Positions 28,360 through 39,929 are shown, numbered from the stretch's first letter. The stretch: 64,000 bases of DNA from Rhizobium sp. (GCA_028290545.1 JAQGJP010000024.1:1-64000); one strand, 5' to 3'. The notes: generated from the letters alone by a model not told the origin. Numbers and translations: made by a program.

Positions 28360-28507
28360 TTGCTTCTCCGAATTGCTCGCCTTTCCCTACAGGAGCGACC
28401 ATATGATTGCCAAGGTGATTTCATGCGAAAACCTTGACGCGAAGCGGCATTCATGATGAAGGTCAGCCCAAATTTATTCGAGAATTCAGGGTTTCGGACG
28501 GCATAAA

Positions 28508-31138
28508 ATGGCATCAGAACGTTATAATCCGCGCGAGGTCGAACCGCGCTGGCAGAAGCATTGGAACGAGGCCAAGGTCTTCGAAACCGATAACGACGAT
28601 CCACGTGAAAAATATTACGTGCTCGAAATGTTCCCCTATCCGTCCGGCCGCATCCATATGGGACATGTGCGCAACTATGCGATGGGCGACGTCGTGGCCC
28701 GATACAAGCGCGCCCGCGGTTTTAACGTGCTGCATCCGATGGGCTGGGACGCCTTCGGCATGCCGGCAGAAAACGCCGCGATGAAAAACAAGGTCCATCC
28801 CAAGACCTGGACCTATGAGAATATCGATTCGATGCGCAAACAGCTGAAATCCATGGGCCTGTCGCTCGACTGGTCACGCGAGTTCGCCACCTGCGATGTC
28901 GAATATTATCAGCGCCAGCAGCATCTCTTCCTCGACATGATGGAAAAGGGCCTGGTTTATCGCAAGAATTCCAAGGTCAACTGGGATCCAGTCGACATGA
29001 CCGTGCTCGCCAACGAGCAGGTGATCGACGGCCGTGGCTGGCGCTCCGACGCCCTGGTCGAACAGCGCGAGCTGACGCAGTGGTTCTTCAGGATCACCGC
29101 CTTCGCTCAGGATCTGCTCGACCAGCTGGATACGCTGGACCAGTGGCCGGAGAAGGTCCGACTGATGCAGAAGAACTGGATCGGACGCTCGGAAGGGCTG
29201 ACGATCCGCTGGGAAGTCGTGCCAACCAATGCGCATGGCGATCTCAAGGACATCACAGTCTATACGACCCGCCCCGACACGTTGTTCGGCGCGTCCTTCC
29301 TGGCGATCTCGGCCGACCATCCGGTCGCCAAGGAGGCTGCCGCGCGCAACCCCGAAATCGCCGCCTTCTGCGACGAATGCCGCCGGCATGGCACCTCGGT
29401 CGCCGCCCTTGAAACGGCTGAGAAAAAGGGCATGGATACCGGCATCAAGGTCGTTCATCCCTTCGATCCCGAATGGCAGATCCCCGTCTACATCGCCAAT
29501 TTCGTGCTGATGGACTACGGCACGGGCGCGATTTTCGGCTGCCCCTCGGGCGACCAGCGCGACCTTGATTTCGCCAACAAATATGGCCTGCCGGTGGTCC
29601 CCGTCGTCATGCCCGCGAACGCCAGCAAGGACGAATTCAAGATCACCGACGAGGCTTATGTCGGTGACGGCATTATGATCAATTCGCGTTTCCTCGACGC
29701 CATGGATACCGACGCAGCGTTCGAGGAGGTCGCCAATCGCCTGGCGAGCCGCTTCATTCACGATCAGCCGCAGGGCGGGCGCAAGGTGAATTTCCGCCTG
29801 CGCGACTGGGGCATTTCCCGTCAGCGCTATTGGGGCTGCCCGATCCCGGTCATCCATTGCGAAGTCTGCGGCGTCGTCCCGGTGCCGAAGAAGGACCTGC
29901 CGGTGAAACTGCCGGACGATGTCAGCTTCGAACTGCCCGGCAACCCGCTCGATCGCCATCCGACCTGGCGCCACGTGGGCTGCCCTCAATGCGGCAAGGA
30001 CGCCCGTCGCGAGACGGATACGATGGACACATTCGTCGATTCCTCCTGGTATTACGCCCGCTTTACGGCGCCCTGGGAGGACGCTCCGACCAATCCGGCC
30101 GCCGCTGACGCCTGGCTGCCGGTCGATCAGTATATCGGCGGTATCGAGCATGCGATCCTACATTTGCTCTATTCGCGTTTCTTCACCCGCGCCATGCGCG
30201 AGACCGGCCATGTCGGCCTTGACGAGCCATTCAAGGGCCTCTTCACCCAGGGCATGGTGGTGCACGAAACCTACAGCCGGGGCGAGGGCCATGGCCGCGA
30301 ATGGATCGAGCCCGCTTTTGTCAGGATCGAGGAGGTCGATGGCAGGCGCCTGGCGACCCACATCGATTCGGGCGAGGAAATTGCCATCGGCTCGATTGAG
30401 AAGATGTCGAAATCGAAGAAGAACGTCGTCGATCCCGACGATATCCTCGCATCCTATGGTGCTGATACTGCACGCTTTTTCGTGCTTTCGGATTCCCCAC
30501 CGGAGCGCGATGTGATCTGGTCGGAATCCGGTGTCGAAGGATCGCATCGTTTCGTGCAGCGCGTCTGGCGCCTGATATCGGAAGCTGCCGATACCCTGAG
30601 ATCCGTGGAAAGTAAGCCGGCTAAGGAAGGCGAGGCCTTGGGGATCTCGCAGATCGCCCACAGGACCCTCAGGGCTGTGCAGTCCGATTATGATCGCCTC
30701 GGCTTCAACAAGGCCGTGGCCCGCATCTACGAACTGGTCAACGCGCTCGCCGCGCCATTGGCTCAGGTCGCCGCTGGAAAGGCCGATGCTCCGACTGTTT
30801 CCGCGGTTCGCGAGGCCGTCGAGATCCTCATCCGCCTTGTGGCGCCGATGACGCCGCATCTGGCCGAGGAATGCTGGACACTGCTTGGCAACACCGGCAT
30901 GGTCGCGGAGGCCGGCTGGCCGGTGTTCGATGAGATGCTGGTAGCCGAAAACGAGATCACGCTGCCGGTGCAGATCAACGGCAAGAAGCGCGCTGATTTG
31001 ACAATTGCCCGCGATGCGGATCAAACTTCCGTCGAACAGGCCGTGCTGGCGCTTGACAGCGTCCGGATGGCTCTGGACGGCAAGGTACCGAAGAAGATCA
31101 TCGTGGTTCCGCAAAGGATCGTGAATGTCGTTGTCTAA
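28508..31138 (+). CDS. leuS: Leucyl-tRNA synthetase LeuS
   Basis: Charges tRNA-Leu, 876 residues, the normal length for class Ia enzymes of this type. The HIGH motif is present as HMGH (about residue 50) and KMSKS in [14 protein letters not shown] (about 635). The CP1 editing domain lies between, with [13 protein letters not shown] zinc-like Cys cluster (CEVCGVVP ... CPQCGKDA) sits near 460-500. The gene overlaps lptE by 14 bases, as in other rhizobia, and leads the leuS-lptE-holA operon. Confidence 0.97.
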   Translation: MASERYNPREVEPRWQKHWNEAKVFETDNDDPREKYYVLEMFPYPSGRIHMGHVRNYAMGDVVARYKRARGFNVLHPMGWDAFGMPAENAAMKNKVHPKTWTYENIDSMRKQLKSMGLSLDWSREFATCDVEYYQRQQHLFLDMMEKGLVYRKNSKVNWDPVDMTVLANEQVIDGRGWRSDALVEQRELTQWFFRITAFAQDLLDQLDTLDQWPEKVRLMQKNWIGRSEGLTIRWEVVPTNAHGDLKDITVYTTRPDTLFGASFLAISADHPVAKEAAARNPEIAAFCDECRRHGTSVAALETAEKKGMDTGIKVVHPFDPEWQIPVYIANFVLMDYGTGAIFGCPSGDQRDLDFANKYGLPVVPVVMPANASKDEFKITDEAYVGDGIMINSRFLDAMDTDAAFEEVANRLASRFIHDQPQGGRKVNFRLRDWGISRQRYWGCPIPVIHCEVCGVVPVPKKDLPVKLPDDVSFELPGNPLDRHPTWRHVGCPQCGKDARRETDTMDTFVDSSWYYARFTAPWEDAPTNPAAADAWLPVDQYIGGIEHAILHLLYSRFFTRAMRETGHVGLDEPFKGLFTQGMVVHETYSRGEGHGREWIEPAFVRIEEVDGRRLATHIDSGEEIAIGSIEKMSKSKKNVVDPDDILASYGADTARFFVLSDSPPERDVIWSESGVEGSHRFVQRVWRLISEAADTLRSVESKPAKEGEALGISQIAHRTLRAVQSDYDRLGFNKAVARIYELVNALAAPLAQVAAGKADAPTVSAVREAVEILIRLVAPMTPHLAEECWTLLGNTGMVAEAGWPVFDEMLVAENEITLPVQINGKKRADLTIARDADQTSVEQAVLALDSVRMALDGKVPKKIIVVPQRIVNVVV

Positions 31139-31652
31139 GATGAACCGTCCGTTTGACCTGAAATCCGCGCTGGTGGCGGTGGCGCTGCCTTTGTTGCTCA
31201 TCGTTGGCGGTTGCCAGGTGCGTCCGCTCTACGCGACAAGCGCAGACGCGCAGACGGCGTTGAAATCGATCATGTTCTCGGAAGCCGATAGCAGGGTCGA
31301 GCTTGAAGTCCGCAACCAGCTGATCTTCATGACATCGGGCGGCGCCGGCGAACCGGCCAACCCCGAATATGACGTGCAGCTGACTGTGGTCGAACGAAAT
31401 GTCGGTGTTCTGCTTGATCTTTCGACGGATCTGCCGCGCGCTGGACGGATTATCCTCAAAGCCGATTTCACGCTGAAGCGGACGAAAACCGGCGAGGTGT
31501 TGAAGACCGGCCACCGGTCCGCAGTGGCGCTGGTGGATTTCCCCGGTCAGGAATATGCCAAGCTGCGGGCAACCCGGGAGGCAGAAAACCGGGCCGCGCG
31601 CGAACTGGCTGAACTCATTCGCGCCGATCTCGCGAGCTGGCTGGGGCGTTGA
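31125..31652 (+). CDS. lptE: LPS-assembly lipoprotein LptE
   Basis: Outer-membrane lipoprotein that plugs LptD during insertion of lipopolysaccharide, 175 residues. The signal peptide ends in the lipobox IVGGC (about residue 29), followed by QVRPLYAT, the typical mature N-terminus. The ATG lies inside the 3' end of leuS, 14 bases before its stop. It continues into holA after a three-base gap, an order conserved in Rhizobiaceae. Confidence 0.88.
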   Translation: MSLSKMNRPFDLKSALVAVALPLLLIVGGCQVRPLYATSADAQTALKSIMFSEADSRVELEVRNQLIFMTSGGAGEPANPEYDVQLTVVERNVGVLLDLSTDLPRAGRIILKADFTLKRTKTGEVLKTGHRSAVALVDFPGQEYAKLRATREAENRAARELAELIRADLASWLGR

Positions 31653-31655
31653 TAC

Positions 31656-32708
31656 GTGGCGGAAATCAAGGCGCATGAGTTCGACCAGTTCGTAAAGCGT
31701 CGCGCCTGCGATTTCCGTATCTTCCTGATCTATGGGCCGGATCGAGGTCTGGTGTCCGAGCGCGCCGGCGAACTGGCTGGAATGACCGGCGTCGATATGA
31801 AGGACGCTTTCTCATTCATGCGGCTGGACGCATCCGATATCAGTTCCGATCCAGGACGCCTGTTCGATGAAGCCTATTCGACAGGCTTGTTCGGCGGCGA
31901 AAAACTTATCTGGATCAAAGGCGCGGGCGCCGACAAGACGCTGTCGGAAGCGCTTGCCGCGCTGGCGGAAAAGGCACCAAGCAATGCCTGGGTCGTCATC
32001 GAGGCCGGAGACTTGAAGAAGGGCGCCAACCTGCGCAAGGCCGCCGAGGGCGCCGCAGCAGCGATCGCGATCCCCTGTTATGCCGACGATATCAAGAGTT
32101 TGAACGCACTTATCGAGGAAGAACTCGCATCGTTTCAGCTCCGAATCAGTTCCGCTGGACGTGAAGCCCTGTTGGAAAGTCTGGGCGGTGATCGCATCGC
32201 ATCGCGCGGCGAAATCCGCAAGCTTGCCCTTTATGCCAAGGGCGAACCGGTGATCGAACTGCATCATGTGCTCGAAATCATTGGCGATGCCAGTGCAATC
32301 TCGGTCGATGACGCGGTAGATGCGATATTGCAGGGTGATAAGGCCGCTTTTCTCCACGCGACACAAAAGGTCATTGCATCGAAAACTGCAATATTTCTCG
32401 TCCTGCAGGGCTGCTTACGGCAGCTCCAGCTGCTGGATCTCATGCGCGCCGATATGGATGAAAGGAAGATCAGTGCTTCCGATGCACTCAACGCCCACGC
32501 CCGCCACCTGCACTTTCGCCGCAAGCCGATCGTTGAAGCTGCTCTTCGAAACTGGAATTCCAGCGCCCTCTCCAACGAACTCAACCGGCTTCAGGCTGCA
32601 ATCTTTCAGAGCCGGCAACGGTCCTCACTTGAGGACACGATTGCTATGCAGACCTTGCTGGCGACAACGCTGATATCGAACCGCAATCGAACTGCGGCTT
32701 CCCGCTGA
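31656..32708 (+). CDS. holA: DNA polymerase III delta subunit HolA
   Basis: Subunit of the clamp loader that opens the beta clamp, 350 residues. It starts with GTG at 31656 just after lptE. The N-terminal AAA+-like fold includes FLIYGPDRGLVSERA and the block WIKGAGADKTL; later DRIASRGEIRKLALYA is typical of delta subunits. The stop codon abuts that of parB as TGATCA, so the two convergent transcripts have no spacer. Confidence 0.92.
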   Translation: MAEIKAHEFDQFVKRRACDFRIFLIYGPDRGLVSERAGELAGMTGVDMKDAFSFMRLDASDISSDPGRLFDEAYSTGLFGGEKLIWIKGAGADKTLSEALAALAEKAPSNAWVVIEAGDLKKGANLRKAAEGAAAAIAIPCYADDIKSLNALIEEELASFQLRISSAGREALLESLGGDRIASRGEIRKLALYAKGEPVIELHHVLEIIGDASAISVDDAVDAILQGDKAAFLHATQKVIASKTAIFLVLQGCLRQLQLLDLMRADMDERKISASDALNAHARHLHFRRKPIVEAALRNWNSSALSNELNRLQAAIFQSRQRSSLEDTIAMQTLLATTLISNRNRTAASR

Positions 32709-33590
32709 TCAGCGTTCCAGCAGCCTGCAGATCTCTTCGAGTTGCTCCAACGACTTATAGGCAATCATCAACCGGCCGCCTTCGCCCTTATGGGCAACTT
32801 TTACATCCAGGCCAAGCCGGTCAGTGAGGCTGCGCTCGAGCGCCAGCGTATCAGCATCCTTTTCAAGGATCCTTGGAACGCTTTCGGGATTGGACTGTGC
32901 CTTGATGTTGTTCTGCGCCAGCTTTTCGGCATCGCGAACCGACATGCCGCGAGACACGATTGTTCGCGCCAAGGCGACGGGATCGGAAGTGGGAATCAGG
33001 GCGCGCGCGTGACCGGCCGACAGACTGCCGTCAAAAAGCATATTACGCACCTGCTCCGGCAGCTTTAAAAGTCGCAAGCTGTTGGCAACATGCGAACGGC
33101 TCTTGCCGATGATTTCTCCAAGGTCATTTTGGGTATATCCATGCTCGGCAATCAATTGATCATAACCCATTGCCTCCTCGACCGGATTGAGGTCTGATCG
33201 CTGGACATTCTCGACAATGGCTAGCTCCAGCGCTGTACGGTCATCGACATCGCGGATAATCACCGGGATTTCTATGAGGCCAGCGAGTTGAGCGGCACGC
33301 CAACGCCGTTCTCCGGCGATAATCTCGAGTTTGCCGTCCTGCATGGGACGAACAACGACGGGCTGGACGATTCCATGTTGTCTTATAGAGGCGGCAAGAT
33401 CCTGAAGCTCGTTCTCGGAAAAATTTTTGCGGGGATTCTTGGGATTGCGCGCCACAAGCTCGATTGGCGCCAGTCGATCGGCGTTTATGCTTGCCTGGCC
33501 CGAGGTCGGAGAAGCAATCGGCTGGTCCATTTCGCCAATCAGGGCCGCCAGTCCGCGCCCCAGGCGCCTTTTTGAAGGATCTTCGCTCAT
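32709..33590 (-). CDS. parB: Chromosome partitioning protein ParB
   Basis: CTP-dependent clamp that loads at parS and spreads to form the partition complex, 293 residues. The N-terminal part shows LGRGLAALIG and the family block IVARNPKNPRKNF-like (LVARNPKNPRKNF). The CTP-binding motifs are GERRWRAAQLAG (about 93-104) and ENVQRSDLNPVEEA (about 127). The helix-turn-helix lies in QNDLGEIIGKSRSHVANSLR (about 155-175). It follows parA, and five parS-like sites lie around it. Confidence 0.97.
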   Translation of the reverse strand: MSEDPSKRRLGRGLAALIGEMDQPIASPTSGQASINADRLAPIELVARNPKNPRKNFSENELQDLAASIRQHGIVQPVVVRPMQDGKLEIIAGERRWRAAQLAGLIEIPVIIRDVDDRTALELAIVENVQRSDLNPVEEAMGYDQLIAEHGYTQNDLGEIIGKSRSHVANSLRLLKLPEQVRNMLFDGSLSAGHARALIPTSDPVALARTIVSRGMSVRDAEKLAQNNIKAQSNPESVPRILEKDADTLALERSLTDRLGLDVKVAHKGEGGRLMIAYKSLEQLEEICRLLER

Positions 33591-33623
33591 ACACTTACAC
33601 CAATCGTTTCGGTTATGATACGA

Positions 33624-34421
33624 TCAAGCCGCAGCTTTACTGTGACGCTCACGCTGGATCACCTCGGACGCCAGTTGGAGATATGCCTGACTGCCGGCAC
33701 ACTTAAGATCATAAAGAATGGCAGGTTTTCCATAAGAGGGCGCTTCAGACACCCGGACATTTCGAGGAATCAAGGTGTGGTAGACTTTCTCGCCGAGATG
33801 CTCCCGCACATCGGTGACCACCTGCTGGGCAAGATTATTGCGCGCATCGAACATCGTCAAAACGATACCCTGGATATCAAGACCCGGATTGACGGTTCGA
33901 CGCACCTGGTCAACGGTTTCCAAAAGCTGGCTAAGACCCTCCAAGGCGAAGAACTCACACTGAAGAGGGACAAGGACGGACTGCGCCGCGGCCAAGGCAT
34001 TCATCGTCAAGAGATTAAAGGACGGAGGGCAGTCGACGAGGATGTAATCATAGACGCCAGCTTCAGGCCCAGACAAGGCCATTTTCAGCCTGAACACTCG
34101 GTCTGCATCCCGACCGATTTCCATTTCCACACCCAGCAAATCCATCGTGGATGCGGCGATAAAGAGATTGGGAACCACCGTGGGCATGGCAACTTCGGCA
34201 ACGGTATTGTTTCCGACGAGCAGATCATAGGTGGAAAGTCGGCGGTCTTTACGGTGAATTCCCAGCCCGGTACTGGCATTTCCCTGTGGGTCCAGGTCAA
34301 CCAACAGAACATTCTCGCCAATAGCTGCCAGTGCAGTTGCAAGATTGATAGCTGTCGTGGTTTTTCCGACCCCACCCTTTTGATTGGCGATCGTGATAAT
34401 GCGATGTTTTGGTTTGTTCAT
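33624..34421 (-). CDS. parA: Chromosome partitioning ATPase ParA
   Basis: Walker-type ATPase that moves ParB-parS complexes, 265 residues. The deviant Walker A motif KGGVGKTTT lies near residue 15. The blocks LLVDLDPQGNAST and YDYILVDCPPSFNLLT are typical, and the C-terminal RNVRVSEAPSYGKP also fits. The ATG at 34421 (MNKPKHRI) is chosen; a GTG three codons earlier is possible. It follows rsmG by 12 bases and leads into parB. Confidence 0.97.
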   Translation of the reverse strand: MNKPKHRIITIANQKGGVGKTTTAINLATALAAIGENVLLVDLDPQGNASTGLGIHRKDRRLSTYDLLVGNNTVAEVAMPTVVPNLFIAASTMDLLGVEMEIGRDADRVFRLKMALSGPEAGVYDYILVDCPPSFNLLTMNALAAAQSVLVPLQCEFFALEGLSQLLETVDQVRRTVNPGLDIQGIVLTMFDARNNLAQQVVTDVREHLGEKVYHTLIPRNVRVSEAPSYGKPAILYDLKCAGSQAYLQLASEVIQRERHSKAAA

Positions 34422-34433
34422 ATCGCCCACCGG

Positions 34434-35072
34434 TTAACGTGATTTACGCTTCAGGCCACTTATTTCCAGAATAACTGAATCAGCCTCGACTACACTCCGA
34501 TGTTCTAACAGATTGAGATTCCAGCGCCTACGCGAAATTTCGATCTCAGCACGATAATCCCGGCCTTTGTGAAGAAATGCAATCAAGTTCGGGTTTTTCT
34601 TCATCCATGGGTCGATATAGCCAAACAGACAATCCAGATCAGCAAGCGCTCTGGCGGAGATTCGATCACAGTTCTCGATAATCTGCGGGGCGGTTTCGAT
34701 GCGAACCGGATGAACGGAGCCACGCGCACCGGCCGCCTGCAATGCGGCTCTTAAAAACGCAGCCTTCTTATTGTTACTTTCGACCAGATGGACCCAGCCC
34801 TCGCCCACATCGGCGAGGCATATGGCGGTAACAATGCCCGGAAACCCACCGCCGCTACCAAGATCAATCCAGGTTAAAGGCCCCGGGGACAAGTCATAGA
34901 TCTGCAAACTGTCCTCTATGTGCCTTGACCAGAGATCATCCATGGTCGATGGGGCTACGAGATTGATTTTCTGGGCCCATTTCCGAAACAGGCCAGCGAA
35001 AATCTCAAGCCTCTGACGTGTTTCACGTGAAACACTTTTCGCGTTTGTCACTGATGTAAGACTCTCATTCAT
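34434..35072 (-). CDS. rsmG: 16S rRNA m7G527 methyltransferase RsmG
   Basis: SAM-dependent methyltransferase acting on G527 of 16S rRNA, 212 residues. The motif [15 protein letters not shown] binds SAM and the block [21 protein letters not shown] is typical. A perfect parS palindrome is embedded in codons for the residues SVSRET near the N-terminus (35019-35034). The gene lies between mnmG (five-base gap) and parA. Confidence 0.94.
   Translation of the reverse strand: MNESLTSVTNAKSVSRETRQRLEIFAGLFRKWAQKINLVAPSTMDDLWSRHIEDSLQIYDLSPGPLTWIDLGSGGGFPGIVTAICLADVGEGWVHLVESNNKKAAFLRAALQAAGARGSVHPVRIETAPQIIENCDRISARALADLDCLFGYIDPWMKKNPNLIAFLHKGRDYRAEIEISRRRWNLNLLEHRSVVEADSVILEISGLKRKSR
35019..35034. 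promoter_or_regulatory. parS site, perfect, inside rsmG
   Basis: TGTTTCACGTGAAACA matches the alphaproteobacterial parS consensus at 16/16, and the palindrome extends one base on each side to 18 bp. It encodes part of RsmG residues 13-18. It is about 600 bp from the parA start. Confidence 0.93.
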
Positions 35073-35077
35073 TGCAA

Positions 35078-36943
35078 CTAGACGGCAATACGGATTTCTT
35101 CATTCAAACGTCTGATAGCAACAAGCAACAGTGAAATCGCAGCCGGCGTCATGCCATCCAACCGCATCGCTTGAGCAATGTTCGCCGGTCTGGCGCGATC
35201 CAGTTTTTGCTTCAGTTCGTTGGATAGACCGGACAACAGGTGATAATCGAGAGAGGCCGGAATCTGTCGATTCTCTTCTCGTCGCACATCCGCAATATCG
35301 GATTCCTGTCGTTTCATGTAAACGGCATACGAAGCTTCGATATGAAGCGCCTCCTGAGTGCGCATCGAGAAAACGCCCAAATCGGGCCAGATGCCAATCA
35401 GGCTTTTAAAGTTGATTTCCGGGTGCGAGAGCAGCTCGTAACCACTCCGCCTCTGCCCATCCTGGTTAATCTTTAAACCCTGTCCCAAGGCTTCGTTCGG
35501 AGTCATTGTACGTGCTTGCAACGCTAACCGCGCGGCGTTGATCTCGCCGCTCCATTTTTCAAAGCGCCTTGCGCGTTCCACACATACGATACCAAGCTGA
35601 ATGCCAGCCGGAGTCAACCGATGGTCTGCATTGTCCGCACGAAGCGACAGTCTATATTCAGCTCGAGACGTAAACATGCGATAAGGTTCGGCTACGCCGC
35701 GAGAAGTCAGATCGTCGATCATAACGCCGATATAGGATTCGGTCCGGCTGAAAATTGCAGCTTCACTGCCACCGACTGCTCTCGCGGCATTGACCCCCGC
35801 AACCAATCCCTGTGCTGCGGCTTCCTCGTAGCCTGTCGTACCATTGATCTGGCCAGCAAGATAGAGACCGCGCAAGCGCTTCGTTTCAAGGGTCTGATGA
35901 AGCTCGCGAGGATCAACGTGATCGTATTCGATTGCATAGCCAGGTTGAATAATTGTGACACTCTCCAACCCCGGAATGGTTTTTATAAAGGCTTCCTGCA
36001 CCTCCTCAGGCAGCGACGTCGAGATTCCATTGGGATAGACGGTGTTGTCGTCCAATCCCTCCGGTTCGAGGAAGACTTGATGACCATCGCGCTCTCCGAA
36101 CTTGATGATCTTGTCTTCAATCGAAGGGCAGTAACGCGGACCGATGCCCTCGATCTGTCCTGAATACATAGCAGATCGGCCAATATTGTCGGAAATTATC
36201 TTGTGGGTTGCTGCCGTTGTCCGCGTCACACCGCAGTCGATCTGCGGATTGGTGATCGTATCGGTCATCAGGGAAAACGGCTCAAGTATGTCATCCGCGC
36301 CCTGCCGGCCTACTGCACTCCAGTCAATTGTTCGTCCATCGAGCCGTGCAGGCGTCCCCGTCTTGAGACGACCGAGGGAAAACCCGTAGCGGCCGAGTGT
36401 CGCAGATAAGCCCACCGAAGGGTCTTCGCCCGCACGCCCGGCGGGAATCTTCTTGTCACCTATGTGAATGAGGCCGCGCAGAAACGTGCCGGTGGTCATT
36501 ACAACGGCCCGGCAGAACAACTGGCGGCCATCCGCCAGGATCAATCCACAGACGGTATCGGCGTCGGTCCTCAGATCGAAAACGTCGCCCTCGATTATCG
36601 TCAGATTGGGATAGTCGAATAATTCTTGCTGCATCGCCTGGCGATAGAGCTTCCTGTCAGCTTGTGTTCGTGGCCCGCGAACGGCAGGGCCCTTGCGTCG
36701 GTTCAACAGGCGAAATTGGATCCCGCCCTTGTCGGCAACACGGCCCATCAAACCATCAAGCGCGTCGATCTCTCGTACCAAATGACCTTTGCCGAGTCCG
36801 CCGATTGCCGGATTACACGACATGACTCCGATCGTGTCCCGTTTATGCGTTACCAGAGCAGTCTTGGCCCCGTAACGAGCGGATGCAGCGGCGGCCTCGC
36901 TACCTGCGTGGCCGCCCCCGACAATAATAACATCGAACTTCAT
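35078..36943 (-). CDS. mnmG: tRNA uridine 5-carboxymethylaminomethyl modification enzyme MnmG
   Basis: FAD-dependent partner of MnmE that modifies U34 in tRNAs, 621 residues. The FAD motif [13 protein letters not shown] opens the protein. Blocks [23 protein letters not shown] and later [17 protein letters not shown] are diagnostic. It sits between mnmE and rsmG in the conserved origin-left cluster. Confidence 0.97.
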   Translation of the reverse strand: MKFDVIIVGGGHAGSEAAAASARYGAKTALVTHKRDTIGVMSCNPAIGGLGKGHLVREIDALDGLMGRVADKGGIQFRLLNRRKGPAVRGPRTQADRKLYRQAMQQELFDYPNLTIIEGDVFDLRTDADTVCGLILADGRQLFCRAVVMTTGTFLRGLIHIGDKKIPAGRAGEDPSVGLSATLGRYGFSLGRLKTGTPARLDGRTIDWSAVGRQGADDILEPFSLMTDTITNPQIDCGVTRTTAATHKIISDNIGRSAMYSGQIEGIGPRYCPSIEDKIIKFGERDGHQVFLEPEGLDDNTVYPNGISTSLPEEVQEAFIKTIPGLESVTIIQPGYAIEYDHVDPRELHQTLETKRLRGLYLAGQINGTTGYEEAAAQGLVAGVNAARAVGGSEAAIFSRTESYIGVMIDDLTSRGVAEPYRMFTSRAEYRLSLRADNADHRLTPAGIQLGIVCVERARRFEKWSGEINAARLALQARTMTPNEALGQGLKINQDGQRRSGYELLSHPEINFKSLIGIWPDLGVFSMRTQEALHIEASYAVYMKRQESDIADVRREENRQIPASLDYHLLSGLSNELKQKLDRARPANIAQAMRLDGMTPAAISLLLVAIRRLNEEIRIAV

Positions 36944-36991
36944 TTCATTACCACTCCAGAATATTCCGGTATCGACTCTGGCTCAACACGT

Positions 36992-37007
36992 TGTTTCACG
37001 TGAAACA
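36992..37007. promoter_or_regulatory. parS site, perfect, between mnmE and mnmG
   Basis: TGTTTCACGTGAAACA, 16/16 to consensus, in the 87-bp gap between mnmE and mnmG. Confidence 0.93.
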
Positions 37008-37030
37008 GGAGACTCGCATTCCGTGTATCC

Positions 37031-38347
37031 CTATTTGCCAATGCAAAACTCAGAGAATATGACCCCGAGAAGATCTTCCACATCCACAAAGCCGGTAATA
37101 CGGCCCAGAATATGGCTGGCCTGCCTCAGAACTTCGGATTTCAATTCCATCTCGAGCGCACGGTCTCGGTCAAACTCATCCAGAAGATCAACAGTCTCCC
37201 GAAGCAGATCCATTTGCCGGCGCCGCGCTATCGTCGCCTGACCCGAGAAATCTATCGTACGCCTGATGATATCAGTAATTCGTTTCGTTAGCGAATCGAT
37301 ACCATATCCGGTAAACGATGATATTCGTTCATCGCCATCCTTTCGGCATGCGTCAGCCGAGTCAACTTTCGTGATCACTTGGAGCACAGTGCCATTTACA
37401 TCAAATTGTTCGCCAGGGCTAGGGTCGCCTGCCTCGCTGAGTGCCAGAACCAGATCAGCGTTGCGGATCGACAGCCGGGCGCGCCGTACGCCCTCCGCTT
37501 CGACGACATCGTCGGTTTCCCGGAGACCAGCTGTGTCCACCAGTCGCACGAGGAAGCCGTCCAAATTCAAATCGACGGAAATAATATCCCTTGTCGTCCC
37601 GGCAATTTCAGTCACGATGGCGACATCGCGTTTAGCCAGGGTATTCAGGAGGCTGGATTTGCCGGAATTCGGCTTACCGGCGATGACAACCTTAAAGCCG
37701 TCGCGGATAATCTCGGCCGATCGATAGCCGTCGAGATGGCGCCGAATATCTGCGGCAATCTGCGCGACCGTTTGATCGACGACATCGCTGACCGAACCCG
37801 GTACGTCATCCTCGTCGGGAAAGTCCAGTTCGGCTTCGATAAAGGCACGGGCACGGGTCAGTTGACGCATCCAGGATTGATAGAGCTCCGACAGTCCGCC
37901 ATTGCTCTGTTCGATCGCCAGCCTCCGCTGCATCTCTGTTTCTGCCGCTATCAGATCCGCGAGCCCCTCGATCTCGACGAGATCAAGCTTGCCGTTTTCG
38001 AATGCGCGGCGGCTGAATTCGCCTGCCTCGGCATGGCGTAAATCCATTTCACTGAGCACTTGCAGCAGAGCGTTGATCACGGCACGACCGCCATGCAGCT
38101 GGAATTCCGCGCAATCCTCACCTGTGAATGAATAGGGAGCCGGGAAATACAGAACCAGCGCCTGATCGACTGCGTCACCGTTTCGGTCGCGAATCCATCT
38201 CAAAGTTGCATGTCTTGGTACGATCCGCTTCCCGCAAAGTGCTTCAACGATCGCGGGAACGTTCGGGCCTGATAGCCTGACGACGGCGACCCCAGCGGGT
38301 GGTGCACCGCTGGATAGAGCATAGATCGTGTCTTGGGCACGCGACAT
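37031..38347 (-). CDS. mnmE: tRNA-modifying GTPase MnmE
   Basis: GTPase that works with MnmG on wobble uridines, 438 residues from the ATG at 38347 (MSRAQDTIYALSSG). An ATG at 38386 would add 13 residues that do not look conserved, although GAGG lies before it. The formyl-THF-binding N-domain shows DTIYALSSGAPPAGVAVVR. The G1 motif GKPNSGKSSLLN, the G2/G3 region GTTRDI and DTAGLRE follow. The C-terminal catalytic CIGK is present. Confidence 0.95.
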   Translation of the reverse strand: MSRAQDTIYALSSGAPPAGVAVVRLSGPNVPAIVEALCGKRIVPRHATLRWIRDRNGDAVDQALVLYFPAPYSFTGEDCAEFQLHGGRAVINALLQVLSEMDLRHAEAGEFSRRAFENGKLDLVEIEGLADLIAAETEMQRRLAIEQSNGGLSELYQSWMRQLTRARAFIEAELDFPDEDDVPGSVSDVVDQTVAQIAADIRRHLDGYRSAEIIRDGFKVVIAGKPNSGKSSLLNTLAKRDVAIVTEIAGTTRDIISVDLNLDGFLVRLVDTAGLRETDDVVEAEGVRRARLSIRNADLVLALSEAGDPSPGEQFDVNGTVLQVITKVDSADACRKDGDERISSFTGYGIDSLTKRITDIIRRTIDFSGQATIARRRQMDLLRETVDLLDEFDRDRALEMELKSEVLRQASHILGRITGFVDVEDLLGVIFSEFCIGK

Positions 38348-38487
38348 GGAGAACTTTCGGGGAATGCACACGCCTGTCAGGTTCATCGGACCTCAGCGTG
38401 AATTCGGGTGTCCATACGCGATGCGCAACGATTTCTCAAGCAGGTTCTGGCTCCCGGGCGGGAGCTCAGGCCGGATCCCGCCTGCAA

Positions 38488-39753
38488 TCAGGTATTCATG
38501 GAATCGAAGAAGTCGGCATTGGTCTTGGTCTGCTTGAGCTTGTCGATCAGAAACTCGATCGCATCCGTGGTGCCCATGGGCCCAAGGATACGCCGGAGCA
38601 CGAAAACCTTTTGCAGATCCTGTCGCGGTACGAGCAGCTCCTCCTTGCGGGTACCGGATTTGAGAATATCCATCGACGGGAAGATCCGCTTGTCGGCGAC
38701 CTTGCGATCGAGCACGATTTCGGAATTGCCGGTGCCCTTGAATTCTTCGAAGATCACTTCGTCCATGCGGCTGCCTGTATCGATCAGAGCGGTGGCGATA
38801 ATGGTCAGCGAGCCGCCTTCCTCGATGTTACGGGCGGCACCGAAGAAACGCTTCGGCCGTTGAAGTGCGTTGGCGTCGACACCGCCCGTCAGGACCTTTC
38901 CTGACGATGGGACGACCGTATTGTAGGCGCGGCCAAGGCGTGTGATGGAATCGAGCAGGATGACAACGTCACGGCCGTGTTCCACAAGGCGCTTGGCCTT
39001 CTCGATGACCATTTCAGCGACCTGCACATGGCGTACGGCGGGTTCGTCGAATGTCGAGGAGACGACTTCACCGCGGACCGAGCGCTGCATGTCGGTGACC
39101 TCCTCCGGCCGCTCATCGATCAGCAACACGATCAGATAACATTCCGGATGATTGGCGGTGATCGAATGCGCGATATTCTGCAGCAGGACGGTCTTGCCTG
39201 TCCTCGGCGGAGCGACGATCAGGCCACGCTGACCCTTGCCGATCGGCGCCACCAGATCGATGACCCGCGGCGACATGTCCTTGCTGGTCGGGGCATCGAT
39301 TTCCATCTTGAAGCGCTCATTCGGATAGAGCGGCGTCAGATTGTCGAAATGCACCTTGTGCCGGATATTCTCGGGATCCTCGAAATTGATGGTATTGACC
39401 TTAAGCAGCGCGAAATAGCGTTCGCCTTCCTTCGGGCTGCGGATCGGACCTTCAACCGTATCGCCGGTCTTCAGCGAGAAGCGCCGGATCTGCGAGGGCG
39501 AAATATAGATATCGTCGGGACCGGGAAGATAGTTTGCATTGGCGGAGCGCATGAACCCGAAGCCGTCCTGCAGCAATTCGACAACGCCTTCGCCGATGAT
39601 CTCGACTTCCTGGGCGGCCAGATTCTTGAGGATGGCAAACATCAATTCCTGTTTGCGCATCACGCTGGCGTTTTCGACGCTCACCGATTCGGCGAAAGCG
39701 AGCAAATCCGTCGCGGACTTATTTTTAAGTTCTTGAAGCTTCATTTCAGCCAT
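38488..39753 (-). CDS. rho: Transcription termination factor Rho
   Basis: Hexameric RNA helicase that ends transcripts, 421 residues from the ATG at 39753. The N-terminal Rho-N helical domain ([18 protein letters not shown]) and the cold-shock RNA-binding domain (about 50-125) are followed by the ATPase core. Walker A is [11 protein letters not shown], the Q-loop area is [10 protein letters not shown], and the block [11 protein letters not shown] also fits. A hairpin is found in its leader at 39838-39859. An ATG four codons upstream is less likely. Confidence 0.97.
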   Translation of the reverse strand: MAEMKLQELKNKSATDLLAFAESVSVENASVMRKQELMFAILKNLAAQEVEIIGEGVVELLQDGFGFMRSANANYLPGPDDIYISPSQIRRFSLKTGDTVEGPIRSPKEGERYFALLKVNTINFEDPENIRHKVHFDNLTPLYPNERFKMEIDAPTSKDMSPRVIDLVAPIGKGQRGLIVAPPRTGKTVLLQNIAHSITANHPECYLIVLLIDERPEEVTDMQRSVRGEVVSSTFDEPAVRHVQVAEMVIEKAKRLVEHGRDVVILLDSITRLGRAYNTVVPSSGKVLTGGVDANALQRPKRFFGAARNIEEGGSLTIIATALIDTGSRMDEVIFEEFKGTGNSEIVLDRKVADKRIFPSMDILKSGTRKEELLVPRQDLQKVFVLRRILGPMGTTDAIEFLIDKLKQTKTNADFFDSMNT

Positions 39754-39837
39754 TAAGGAGACCATAGAGCGTTTGATAAGGGGGAAATAACCGGTAACGG
39801 TTTAGAAGAAGGCATGTGCGAGGGACAAAGGACATGC

Positions 39838-39859
39838 CGCAATGCGGAGAAGCATTGCG
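39838..39859 (-). repeat. Hairpin in the rho leader
   Basis: CGCAATGC (39838-39845) pairs with GCATTGCG (39852-39859) around a six-base loop, between hemJ and rho. On the minus strand it has no T-run after it, so it is probably not an intrinsic terminator of hemJ. Leaders of rho are often regulatory; a role here is inference. Confidence 0.5.
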
Positions 39860-39929
39860 TTAAACTAATGCTTCGTCTGCGACATCGCAAGACCGCTGTG
39901 CCAGAAATGCGCGCCTTTGGCAAGAAATT

